Assembly (NCBI GenBank): GCA_003663345.1
Contig: QMZU01000048.1
Span: forward strand, 1-5,636
From: Candidatus Aenigmatarchaeota archaeon
GTDB lineage: Archaea > Aenigmatarchaeota > Aenigmatarchaeia > PWEA01 > B50-G16
Reading direction: 5' to 3'
DNA length: 5,636 nt
Of the stretch, positions 1 to 4,704 are shown in pieces. A program made the position numbers and the translations under genes. The stretch's first letter is position 1; every line of letters begins with the position of its first letter. The notes below the pieces were generated by a model. That model ran no database searches. It had not been told where the DNA came from and was given only the letters and a program-made list of their open reading frames with translations.

Positions 1-1236
1 GATCGCAAAATCCTGCTTGAATTTGTCGGGTACTGTCTTTATCGCCAATACCACATTCACAAGGCTTTAATGTTGGTAGGCGGAGGCTCAAATGGTAAAT
101 CTACATTCATTAAACTGGTGCAACGGCTCCTTGGGAGAGATAATGTTGCAAACCGGAGCCTTCAAGAACTCGTAGAGGATCGGTTTGCGGCCGCTGATTT
201 ATTCGGAAAGCTCGCCAATCTTTTTTATGATCTTCCCAGTGCTGCCCTCACTGACACCGGAGCATTTAAAGGATTAACTGGAGGAGATACTGTAAAAGGA
301 GAAAAGAAATTCAAATCAGCCTTCTCTTTTGATAATTACGCCAAACTGATATTTTCTGCAAATCAAATCCCACGAGTTAGAGGGGATTACAGCGATGCGT
401 TTTTCAGGCGATGGATCATCATCAACTTTCCAAACAAATTCGAGGGGGAGCGGGCGGACAAGAACCTGCTAGAAAAGCTCACTACCCTTGAGGAACTAAG
501 CGGTTTCTTAAAGTTGGCGGTTGCACACTTGCGCGGATTATTGGAACGCGGTGATTTCAGCTATTCAAAAACCGTGGATGAAATCAGGCAGGAATACATC
601 AGAAAGAGCGATCCTGTTGGTGCTTTTGCACAAGATTGCCTACTAATCTCCCCGAACCATGCGATAGAAAAGAAGCTCCTCTACACGGTGTTTTGCGAGT
701 ATTGCCGAGCGATGAAGTTCACCCCGCCAGCCGATGTCACGTTCTACAAACGCCTTAACAAACATGTGAGCTTTTCCGAGGAGAGAATTACCCTTCATGG
801 GGAACGAAGACGGGCCTTTGTTGGTTTTAAATTCAATGAAGATTTAGTAACTGTCCAACCTGTCCAAGATGTCCAGGGTCGTTATTATTTAATTTACAAT
901 GCGACTTTCAAAGATGATGGAGGAGAGGGAGAAGAGAGAGGAGAAGAGGTAGAAGAGAATAAAGAGAAGAAAAACCCTGGACATCTTGGACACCCCGGAC
1001 AGAAGGATTTGGCTTTTTATGCTGATTCTGCTACGCCAATCCTCACCCTCTTCAACGACATCCTCAGGGAGCTTATCGGCGAATTTCAGGGCTATGCCTT
1101 CCCCATGAACGTGGTCGTCAGGCGGTGCTTGGCCCGGGGAATAGACCGCCCGTTCACCCTGATCGAGGAGGAAAAGAAGCGTGGCCGGCTCCTTGAGCAC
1201 CCAGATGGAAAAATCGAGGTGATCCGCCGTGGCTGA
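1..1236 (+). CDS. P4/D5-family superfamily 3 replication helicase (primase-helicase C-terminal part), 5'-truncated
   Basis: The reading frame is open from the first base, so the true start lies off the left edge; the ATG at 70 is internal. Numbering from the first in-window codon, Walker A (GGGSNGKST) is at 27-35, a Walker B-like NLFYDL at 73-78, the FKGLTGGDTV block from about 89, SF3 motif C (KLIFSAN) at 115-121 and the arginine-finger FFRRW at 134-138. This order is that of phage/plasmid P4-type primase-helicases, hexameric ATPases that unwind DNA at the element's origin. The region around 190-280 matches the usual D5 C-terminal winged-helix part. A low-complexity linker follows at about 285-334: VQ-repeats, an acidic Glu/Lys stretch, then GH/GQ repeats. 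A last domain at about 340-411 ends with a wing-like RGRLLEHPDGKIEVI, suggesting a second winged helix. The primase half, if present, is off-window. The family is secure; the origin-binding role of the tail is inferred. Confidence 0.93.
   Translation, partial: DRKILLEFVGYCLYRQYHIHKALMLVGGGSNGKSTFIKLVQRLLGRDNVANRSLQELVEDRFAAADLFGKLANLFYDLPSAALTDTGAFKGLTGGDTVKGEKKFKSAFSFDNYAKLIFSANQIPRVRGDYSDAFFRRWIIINFPNKFEGERADKNLLEKLTTLEELSGFLKLAVAHLRGLLERGDFSYSKTVDEIRQEYIRKSDPVGAFAQDCLLISPNHAIEKKLLYTVFCEYCRAMKFTPPADVTFYKRLNKHVSFSEERITLHGERRRAFVGFKFNEDLVTVQPVQDVQGRYYLIYNATFKDDGGEGEERGEEVEENKEKKNPGHLGHPGQKDLAFYADSATPILTLFNDILRELIGEFQGYAFPMNVVVRRCLARGIDRPFTLIEEEKKRGRLLEHPDGKIEVIRRG
851..879 (+). repeat. Left arm of 29-bp inverted repeat, built of three tandem 9-mers (TGTCC iteron-like)
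   Basis: Three consecutive 9-mers, CTGTCCAAC, CTGTCCAAG and ATGTCCAGG (851-877), lie within the helicase gene and encode VQP-VQD-VQG. The block is the reverse complement of 974-1002 at 25 of 29 positions, with 861-879 perfectly matched. The spacer between the arms is 94 nt. Iteron or protein-binding function is inferred. Confidence 0.85.
919..974 (+). repeat. Polypurine tract (56 nt, two pyrimidines)
   Basis: From 919 to 974 the + strand is all A and G except T at 950 and T at 960; the first 31 nt are uninterrupted purines. It encodes the acidic/lysine linker of the helicase and lies exactly between the two arms of the inverted 9-mer repeat. Such tracts can form triplex DNA or unwind easily. 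It may also simply reflect Glu/Lys/Gly coding. Confidence 0.8.
974..1002 (-). repeat. Right arm of 29-bp inverted repeat, three 9-mers in opposite orientation
   Basis: Read on the minus strand, this block is CTGTCCGGG, GTGTCCAAG and ATGTCCAGG (1002 down to 976). All three share TGTCC with the left arm, and the last two match left-arm units closely. On the + strand it encodes PGH-LGH-PGQ. The only mismatches to the left arm are four central bases (993-996). Confidence 0.85.
1216..1224 (+). promoter_or_regulatory. Shine-Dalgarno site deciding the GTG start at 1229
   Basis: GAGGTGATC is a near-complete match to the anti-Shine-Dalgarno sequence of prokaryotic 16S rRNA. It ends four bases before the GTG at 1229, inside the 3' end of the helicase gene. 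It supports translation of the 42-aa zinc protein, which has no ATG start. Confidence 0.7.
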
Positions 1237-1357
1237 ACCCAAACACTGCGCCCGCTGCGGTGCCCCCTTGGATAACGGCTGGCGGCTCTGGGCCGGCCAG
1301 CGGGTGTGCGTGCCCTGCTGGAGGCATTTGTTGAGGGTGGTGAAGAGGAGGGAATAA
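1229..1357 (+). CDS. 42-aa zinc-binding microprotein (two CxxC)
   Basis: This small gene starts at GTG 1229, overlapping the helicase stop by 8 nt, and ends at TAA 1357. The product carries C7-x2-C10-G and C27-x2-C30 with a WRLWAGQRVCVPCW core, the layout of a treble-clef or zinc-ribbon knuckle pair holding one zinc. The C-terminus is basic (RVVKRRE). An excellent GAGGTGATC ribosome-binding site precedes the start, which is the main reason for calling it. The DNA is visibly richer in GC than the later membrane genes. Function is unknown; nucleic-acid binding or a protein-protein contact is plausible for such knuckles. No family name can be given. Confidence 0.75.
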   Translation: MAEPKHCARCGAPLDNGWRLWAGQRVCVPCWRHLLRVVKRRE

Positions 1358-1359
1358 AC

Positions 1360-1677
1360 ATGAACCTGAAAGAACTGAAAACCGAGATCAAAAAATGGCT
1401 GGACTATCATAAACATCTGCTTGAGAACGAGAACCTATCCTCGGAGGAGCGGATAACGCACCTCGGAAACGTGAACGCCTACGATGACTGCCTGTTTTGG
1501 GTCGAGCGGTTCGAGGCGGGGCTGAGGAAGCAGCTAAAAAAATGTGAAATAGGTCAAAAAAGCCCAAGTTCGTGCTACATCTTGGAAGAAGAATGTCCAT
1601 TTATGGACGACCCCTGGTGCTGCACGATTCCAGTTTTTATCAGAAAACTTCTCGGAGATGAGGAGGTGAGCGGGTGA
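1360..1677 (+). CDS. 105-aa helical, cysteine-rich hypothetical protein
   Basis: The ATG at 1360 is preferred over the upstream in-frame start at 1306, because AGGAGGG (1346-1352) sits at proper spacing and 1306 would overlap the preceding gene heavily. Residues 1-61 are charged and probably helical (LKELKTEIKKWLDYHKHLL, then a second helix ending GLRKQLKK), resembling a helical hairpin. The C-terminal part is cysteine-rich: C62, C72, C79 and the pair C87-C88, with C44 in the helical part. Metal binding or disulfides are possible, but the spacing matches no common zinc ribbon that I recognise. The gene lies two bases after its upstream neighbour's stop and overlaps the next gene by 4 nt, so it is part of the operon. 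Function unknown. Confidence 0.8.
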   Translation: MNLKELKTEIKKWLDYHKHLLENENLSSEERITHLGNVNAYDDCLFWVERFEAGLRKQLKKCEIGQKSPSSCYILEEECPFMDDPWCCTIPVFIRKLLGDEEVSG

Positions 1678-1817
1678 AGGATCAGGATTTTGAAAGGAAC
1701 ATCTATGGGCTGATTGTTGCATTGGAAGTCGGCGATTACGTTTCGAGAGAAGTTTTCGGCGATGACTACGAGCGGGTCAAAGAGGAGGTTAGGAAAGAAA
1801 TGGAGAGAGGTGAGTGA
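1674..1817 (+). CDS. 47-aa acidic hypothetical protein
   Basis: It starts at GTG 1674, overlapping the previous TGA in a GTGA junction, with GGAGGTGA at 1662-1669 as ribosome-binding site. The 47-residue product is acidic and largely helical (KDQDFERNIYGLIVALEVGD, then a charged helix DDYERVKEEVRKEMERGE), without cysteines. The stop TGA at 1815-1817 is followed immediately and in the same frame by the GTG start of the winged-helix gene. The two could therefore be an interrupted or split form of one protein, although the strong ribosome-binding sites before each start favour two genes. No family recognised. It could be a small regulator partner; this is inference from position only. Confidence 0.65.
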   Translation: MKDQDFERNIYGLIVALEVGDYVSREVFGDDYERVKEEVRKEMERGE

Positions 1818-2075
1818 GTGGGGAGTGAAAAAAAACTGACACCGCGCGAGTTTCAAACCCTGTTAATGGTGGCGAATGGTATCAACACGACGACTGAATT
1901 GGCAAAGGGATTTAGAGTTTCCAGACCCACCGTGGCTGGCTGGCTGAAGCGGTTAAAGCAGAGCGGTTTGGTCGATGTTGTTCTGCGAGATGGAAAATAT
2001 ACCTACTACTGTGCAACGGGCAGGGCTTTCAAACAGCCGTGCCCGACGTGTGGAAAACCGCTGGAGGAGGCCTGA
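1818..2075 (+). CDS. Winged helix-turn-helix regulator with C-terminal CxxC
   Basis: An 85-residue protein starting at GTG 1818, with GAGAGGTGA at 1805-1813 upstream. Residues about 8-60 form a winged helix: LTPREFQTLLMVANG, then the helix-turn-helix TTTELAKGFRVSRPTVAGWLKRL with recognition helix around 36-48, then a wing LVDVVLRDGKYTYY. This resembles MarR/ArsR-like and archaeal winged-helix DNA-binding proteins. The tail carries C65 and C75-x2-C78 (CPTCGKPL), half of a zinc ribbon, which might be completed by C65 plus another ligand or across a dimer. It is likely a transcription regulator of this operon or of the element. No operator could be assigned. The HTH call is solid; the target is unknown. 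Confidence 0.82.
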   Translation: MGSEKKLTPREFQTLLMVANGINTTTELAKGFRVSRPTVAGWLKRLKQSGLVDVVLRDGKYTYYCATGRAFKQPCPTCGKPLEEA

Positions 2076-2077
2076 GC
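2066..2077 (+). repeat. 12-bp direct repeat, copy 1 (GGAGGCCTGAGC)
   Basis: Identical to 2198-2209. The two copies bracket the 44-aa zinc-ribbon gene almost exactly, each providing the ribosome-binding site of the gene that follows. In this copy the TGA is the stop codon of the winged-helix gene. Confidence 0.8.
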
Positions 2078-2079
2078 GA

Positions 2080-2214
2080 ATGAGAAATGAAGATGATGTG
2101 GAGGTAAGGTGCGAGGTTTGCGGAAAACGATACAAGACCAAGACTCCTGCTGGAAAAGGAATCGTGATTCGGAATGTTTGCCGTAATTGTTGTCTAAGGA
2201 GGCCTGAGCCATGA
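2080..2214 (+). CDS. 44-aa zinc-ribbon microprotein
   Basis: The ATG at 2080 lies after GGAGGAGG (2063-2070). The product has C11-x2-C14-G-K and C34-x2-C37 followed by C38, with a basic loop between the knuckles (KRYKTKTPAGKG). Two CxxC knuckles about 20 residues apart make a textbook zinc-ribbon layout. The stop TGA overlaps the ATG of the ASCH gene (ATGA at 2211), so translation is probably coupled. The gene is bracketed by an exact 12-bp direct repeat, which may mark it as an inserted cassette. Function is unknown; small zinc ribbons of this kind often bind nucleic acid or transcription machinery, but nothing here proves that. Confidence 0.8.
   Translation: MRNEDDVEVRCEVCGKRYKTKTPAGKGIVIRNVCRNCCLRRPEP
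2198..2209 (+). repeat. 12-bp direct repeat, copy 2 (GGAGGCCTGAGC)
   Basis: Exact copy of 2066-2077, offset by 132 bp. Here it is read in another frame (RRPE) inside the end of the zinc-ribbon gene, and with the two preceding A's it serves as the ribosome-binding site for the ASCH gene at 2211. Confidence 0.8.
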
Positions 2215-2531
2215 AGCGCATTTGGTTCAAGCCTGACTGTGTTGAGTGGATCAGAGAGGGCAGAAAAACGACAACATTCAGAAAAAACAAAAAGGAAGGG
2301 ATTTATCAGGTCGTCAAAGGTTCTTGGTTTAAGCCCGAAAGAGTTGGTTTGGTAATTAAGTTGATACCAATCGGTCAAACAGACGCTAAAACAGTAATAG
2401 AGCGCCATTTCCACGAAGAAGGGTTTAATTCTCCTTGGCACTTCGAGAGGTGGCTGAGAGAGAATAATCTCGACCTTCCGGAGGTTGGCTTTCTCCATAA
2501 AATAGAGGTTTTAGGAGGTATCCGTCCATGA
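2211..2531 (+). CDS. ASCH-domain (PUA-like) protein
   Basis: A 106-residue protein. The start KRIWFKPDCVEWIREGRKTTT is the ASCH signature: a short strand, a helix, then G-R-K-T-T-T-x-R with the conserved basic and Thr residues. The later stretch VVKGSWFKPERVGLVIKL fits the beta-barrel core, and PEVGFLHKIEVL fits the closing strand. ASCH proteins belong to the PUA superfamily and bind RNA or modified nucleosides. Some bacterial members (YqfB) hydrolyse N4-acetylcytidine and others are nucleases. The length equals a lone ASCH domain. AAGGAGG at 2196-2202 precedes the ATG, and both ends overlap neighbours as ATGA, so it is an integral operon member. Substrate and catalytic activity cannot be told from this sequence; roles in RNA modification or in conflict with the host are inferred. 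Confidence 0.8.
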   Translation: MKRIWFKPDCVEWIREGRKTTTFRKNKKEGIYQVVKGSWFKPERVGLVIKLIPIGQTDAKTVIERHFHEEGFNSPWHFERWLRENNLDLPEVGFLHKIEVLGGIRP

Positions 2532-2686
2532 AACAGTGCCCCCGCTGCTTCACCATGATCCCAGAGCACGACACGATCTGTTATGTTTGTGGTTATTCAT
2601 TCGTGAAGAAATCTGAAAACCCCGAGCGCCTCCGCTACGTCCCGCCGAGGAACCGGATTTGGAGGAGGAGGGATAACCATGCCTGA
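2528..2686 (+). CDS. 52-aa zinc-ribbon microprotein with basic tail
   Basis: It starts at ATG 2528 in an ATGA overlap with the ASCH gene, with AGGAGGT at 2513-2519. Residues 1-22 form a compact zinc ribbon: C4-x2-C7 and C18-x2-C21-G (CPRCFTMIPEHDTICYVCGY). The remaining 30 residues are strongly basic and proline-containing (ERLRYVPPRNRIWRRRDNHA), suited to nucleic-acid contact. The ribbon resembles the zinc_ribbon_2/DZR type common in archaeal proteins. It overlaps the next gene, another zinc ribbon, by 8 nt; the two ribbons are similar in the second knuckle (CY-x-CGY), so they may derive from a duplication. Function unknown. Confidence 0.8.
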   Translation: MKQCPRCFTMIPEHDTICYVCGYSFVKKSENPERLRYVPPRNRIWRRRDNHA

Positions 2687-2777
2687 AAAAACATGTCCAA
2701 AATGCGGTGTCAGGCTCTCCGGCCTCCAGCGCTGGTGCTACAACTGCGGGTATGAGTTTTATAGGAGGGAGAAATAG
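2679..2777 (+). CDS. 32-aa zinc-ribbon microprotein
   Basis: One of the smallest genes supportable here: ATG 2679 to TAG 2777, preceded by an extended purine ribosome-binding site (GGAGGAGGAGGGAT, 2661-2674). The product is essentially one zinc ribbon, C6-x2-C9-G and C20-x2-C23-G, ending in a short basic tail (YEFYRREK). It shares the second-knuckle pattern CY-x-CGY with the protein just upstream. The overlap with that gene (8 nt), the strong ribosome-binding site and the intact metal ligands argue for real coding despite the size. Function unknown. Confidence 0.75.
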   Translation: MPEKTCPKCGVRLSGLQRWCYNCGYEFYRREK

Positions 2778-2778
2778 C

Positions 2779-2994
2779 ATGCCGAAGCCATTGATCCCAT
2801 TTGAGCTGATGACTCGGAAAGAAAAGGAAATTTGGTGGAGAATTTTCAACGTCAGCGCACTGGTCTTTTCCTCCAGCATCGCAACCCGCGAAGCTAACGC
2901 GGCCCTGCGGAAGCATTGGCGCCGAGTAGGAAAGCCCGATCTGAAGAATCGGGCCAAAAAGCGCTGGATAATACAAAACGAGGTGAACCCCTGA
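2779..2994 (+). CDS. 71-aa basic helical hypothetical protein
   Basis: The ATG at 2779 follows GGAGGGAG (2764-2771) by a proper spacing, so it is preferred over the in-frame GTG at 2707, which would overlap the zinc-ribbon gene entirely. The product is basic and rich in Arg, Lys and Trp (KEIWWRIFNVSAL, then REANAALRKHWRRVGKPDL, then KNRAKKRWIIQNEV), with no cysteines and no membrane segment. Three helices are likely, which would fit a small DNA-binding or helix-bundle protein, but no family is recognised. The stop overlaps the next start (TGATG at 2992-2996), indicating coupled translation. Confidence 0.75.
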   Translation: MPKPLIPFELMTRKEKEIWWRIFNVSALVFSSSIATREANAALRKHWRRVGKPDLKNRAKKRWIIQNEVNP

Positions 2995-3209
2995 TGTGCT
3001 TCCACCACATCCTCGGGCTGTTGCTGAGGAAGAAAAGGGAGGCTCCAATTTCTAATAATTTCCATCCAGAGCGATACATTAGGCATCTTCAAGAATGTGA
3101 GAAATGCAGAAATATGATTCATAAACATCTCGGGCTTTTCACAGATGAAGAGATTCGAAAAATCGAAGAGGGATTTCTAAGGGAGGAGATGAGGGATGAG
3201 AAAGGTTAA
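2994..3209 (+). CDS. 71-aa zf-HC2-like zinc-binding protein
   Basis: The ATG at 2994 shares its A with the previous TGA and has GAGGTGA at 2980-2986. Residues 22-46 contain PERYIRHLQECEKCRNMIHKH, where H-x3-C-x2-C is the zf-HC2 pattern of zinc-binding anti-sigma domains, in which a His and two Cys plus another residue hold zinc. An N-terminal C-x-HH (C2, H4, H5) could supply a further ligand. The C-terminal half is a charged helix (FTDEEIRKIEEGFLREEMRDEKG). In bacteria such domains bind sigma factors. Archaea lack sigma70, so if the host is archaeal the partner must be something else. The gene overlaps the next membrane-protein gene by 14 nt. The family match is a motif-level guess. Confidence 0.72.
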   Translation: MCFHHILGLLLRKKREAPISNNFHPERYIRHLQECEKCRNMIHKHLGLFTDEEIRKIEEGFLREEMRDEKG

Positions 3210-3738
3210 ACTAATAGGAGCAACATCTGTGTTATTTGCGTTATTTGCGTCAATAATTTTGGGATCTTTCATTTTCATATTCTTTAATCTACCCTCTTTC
3301 TTTTCAAGCCTTGTCATCGACGCAACCACTCTGCTCACAACCTTATTAGTCATCATATCATCCATGGCCATAGCTACGATTTTAATTGCGGAAAAAGTGG
3401 GTGGAAATAAAATCCAATCAAAACGTGCTTTGTTGATAGCTGGCCTTATTCTCAGCGGTTCCATTGGTTACATCGCTGGATTTCACACAGGCTATGTTGA
3501 CCTCTGGGATAAGGCGGCTCCAGTAGGGACTGTGTGGATAAGCAGAGACATTGTGCAAGGTCACGATGCCGAAGGAGACTTTGTTGCTGGCTCTCTGGCT
3601 TGGACAGATGCAGTGGTCGATAACTTCATCGAATATCGAAGTGAGAAGTATGGAGAGAATTGGGTCGCGTGTCGCTGGGGGCTCCACCACGGCGTCTACT
3701 GCAAATTAGATTATTATGTGGTGGTGAGAGAGGGATGA
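3196..3738 (+). CDS. 180-aa membrane protein, three TM segments and an outer C-terminal domain
   Basis: The start is ATG 3196, set by GGAGGAGAT at 3182-3189; the ATG at 3189 is in the preceding gene's frame. Hydrophobic segments are at about 7-31, 37-65 and 78-100. The basic N-terminus (MRKVK) and the basic loop between TM2 and TM3 (NKIQSKR) suggest they face the cytoplasm, which places the C-terminal 80 residues outside. That domain is aromatic and charged, with a cysteine pair C159/C169 (CRWGLHHGVYC) that could form a disulfide. The gene is AT-rich relative to the small zinc genes and contains a tandem 9-bp duplication in TM1. It ends in an ATGA overlap with the next membrane gene. No family recognised; an envelope, exclusion or signalling role is conceivable only from context. 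Confidence 0.82.
   Translation: MRKVKLIGATSVLFALFASIILGSFIFIFFNLPSFFSSLVIDATTLLTTLLVIISSMAIATILIAEKVGGNKIQSKRALLIAGLILSGSIGYIAGFHTGYVDLWDKAAPVGTVWISRDIVQGHDAEGDFVAGSLAWTDAVVDNFIEYRSEKYGENWVACRWGLHHGVYCKLDYYVVVREG
3232..3249 (+). repeat. Tandem 9-bp duplication (TTATTTGCG x2)
   Basis: Two exact adjacent copies at 3232-3240 and 3241-3249 encode LFA-LFA in the first membrane segment of the 180-aa protein. The duplication keeps the frame and probably arose by slippage. Confidence 0.75.
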
Positions 3739-4064
3739 ACCGCATTTGTCCTCGTTGTAAAAGTGTGGTGAACGCACAGGCTTCCTACTCCTACTGCCCG
3801 AACTGCGGCTTTGTTGCGCAGATGAAAGAAGCCCAAAAGCCCTCGATTGATTTCAGGAAAATCGGGAAAAAAATATGGAACTTCAACTGGACAGTTTACC
3901 AGCGCTCAAAACCCTTCCTGCTGGTGATCTCAGTCCTGACACTTTGTATTGTAATCGGTATGTTGTTATCAAAAAACGAGTTTGCTATTGTTCCGTTCGC
4001 GGTTTGGCTGTCGCTGATGGCGGTCTATGAAATTGCTACAACAAAAAAGGAGGTTAAGAGATGA
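3735..4064 (+). CDS. 109-aa zinc-ribbon membrane protein (two TM)
   Basis: Translation is taken from ATG 3735 in the ATGA junction, because the zinc ribbon begins right there (MNRICPRCKS); the upstream in-frame start at 3660 would lie within the preceding gene. Residues 5-25 form a zinc ribbon, C5-x2-C8 and C21-x2-C24-G. A basic linker follows (about 30-59), then two hydrophobic segments at 60-78 and 83-101 and a basic tail (TTKKEVKR). Both ends are therefore probably cytoplasmic, with a very short outer loop. Cytoplasmic zinc ribbon plus small membrane hairpin is a common archaeal architecture of unknown role. As the middle gene of three membrane genes it probably acts with them. Function unknown. 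Confidence 0.84.
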   Translation: MNRICPRCKSVVNAQASYSYCPNCGFVAQMKEAQKPSIDFRKIGKKIWNFNWTVYQRSKPFLLVISVLTLCIVIGMLLSKNEFAIVPFAVWLSLMAVYEIATTKKEVKR

Positions 4065-4474
4065 AACATAAAGAAACAGCGGTTACAGTTGTCATTGTTG
4101 TAGTAATTGCTTTTCTTGTTGGCTATGTGGTATTTTCAACCATGCTGACCTTCGGTATTGAAAACGTCAAGTTAGAGGTGCGAAACATAAGTTTTGAAAG
4201 CGATAACGTCTGGAAAATCGAAACAATAAGTCCAGATCTGGGGTTTGATTTTTACTACTACGGGGAGCTACCGGAAAACATAGAAGTCGGAAAATGGTAT
4301 CTGATGACCGTTAATTTTGATAACAACCAGATTATCGAGTTTGTTAAAGAAGTAGAAAATCCCTATTCTATTTTTCCAACATTTGAACTCCTTGGCTTGC
4401 TCGCCGTGGTTGGAGTTGTGACATGGTTGGTGACCAGAGTCATTTATAACAAAAATGAGGAGGCCGAGAAATGA
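4061..4474 (+). CDS. 137-aa membrane protein with external beta-rich domain between two TM
   Basis: ATG 4061 overlaps the preceding stop as ATGA and has AAGGAGGT at 4047-4054. Hydrophobic segments lie at about 7-29 and 107-128, with a short basic N-terminus and a charged cytoplasmic tail (YNKNEEAEK). The 75-residue loop between them would be outside the cell. It looks beta-rich (VKLEVRNISF, WKIETIS, FDFYYYGEL, GKWYLMTVNF, IIEFVKEVE), in an order reminiscent of a small OB-like barrel, but that is a visual impression. There are no cysteines. It is the third of the membrane genes and is coupled to a zinc-protein gene downstream. It could be a virion, envelope or entry-exclusion component; no family is recognised. 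Confidence 0.82.
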   Translation: MKHKETAVTVVIVVVIAFLVGYVVFSTMLTFGIENVKLEVRNISFESDNVWKIETISPDLGFDFYYYGELPENIEVGKWYLMTVNFDNNQIIEFVKEVENPYSIFPTFELLGLLAVVGVVTWLVTRVIYNKNEEAEK

Positions 4475-4704
4475 AAAAATGTAAGATCTGCGGCAGGCCC
4501 TTCGACGAGCACCGCTACCGCGTCACCTTTTTCGAGCAGGGAGCCAAACGCAACCAGATAGTTAAGAGAACCGAACACGCCGACCACGTTGATGTACACG
4601 ATGGTTTTGTTTGGCTGACTGATGACTGCGTGACAGAGGCGACGAACCTCGACCGTGTGTACAATCTTATCATAACGAAGCTGAACGACGAGGAGGGAAA
4701 TTGA
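4471..4704 (+). CDS. 77-aa protein with N-terminal CxxC knuckle
   Basis: ATG 4471 overlaps the previous stop (ATGA) with GAGGAGG at 4457-4463. The N-terminus MKKCKICGRPFDEHRYRV carries C4-x2-C7-G and H14; further possible ligands are H35, H38, H39 and C53, so a mixed Cys/His zinc site is possible, though a second CxxC is missing. The middle is histidine-rich and acidic (TEHADHVDVHDG), and the C-terminal part looks helical (NLDRVYNLIITKLNDEEGN). The stop shares its last A with the next ATG. No family recognised; a zinc-dependent fold is the only thing the sequence supports. Confidence 0.78.
   Translation: MKKCKICGRPFDEHRYRVTFFEQGAKRNQIVKRTEHADHVDVHDGFVWLTDDCVTEATNLDRVYNLIITKLNDEEGN

Noticed and set aside
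919..974. Polypurine tract read as a series of ribosome-binding sites for hidden small genes
   Set aside because: It lies inside the helicase frame and no well-placed start with a sensible short product follows it.
851..1002. CRISPR-like array
   Set aside because: The units are contiguous 9-mers in opposite orientations without spacers and lie within an open coding frame.
889..1416. 175-aa minus-strand open frame antisense to the helicase tail and the next two genes
   Set aside because: It lies opposite well-supported coding sequence, has no recognisable domain and is an antisense shadow; the polypurine tract simply gives it a Ser/Leu/Phe-rich C-terminus.
1953..2498. 181-aa minus-strand open frame
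   Set aside because: Antisense to the winged-helix, zinc-ribbon and ASCH genes, all of which have good ribosome-binding sites and motifs. No domain seen.
2550..3128. 192-aa minus-strand open frame
   Set aside because: The longest antisense frame, but it covers three tightly coupled + strand genes with zinc motifs or ribosome-binding sites and has no family features of its own.
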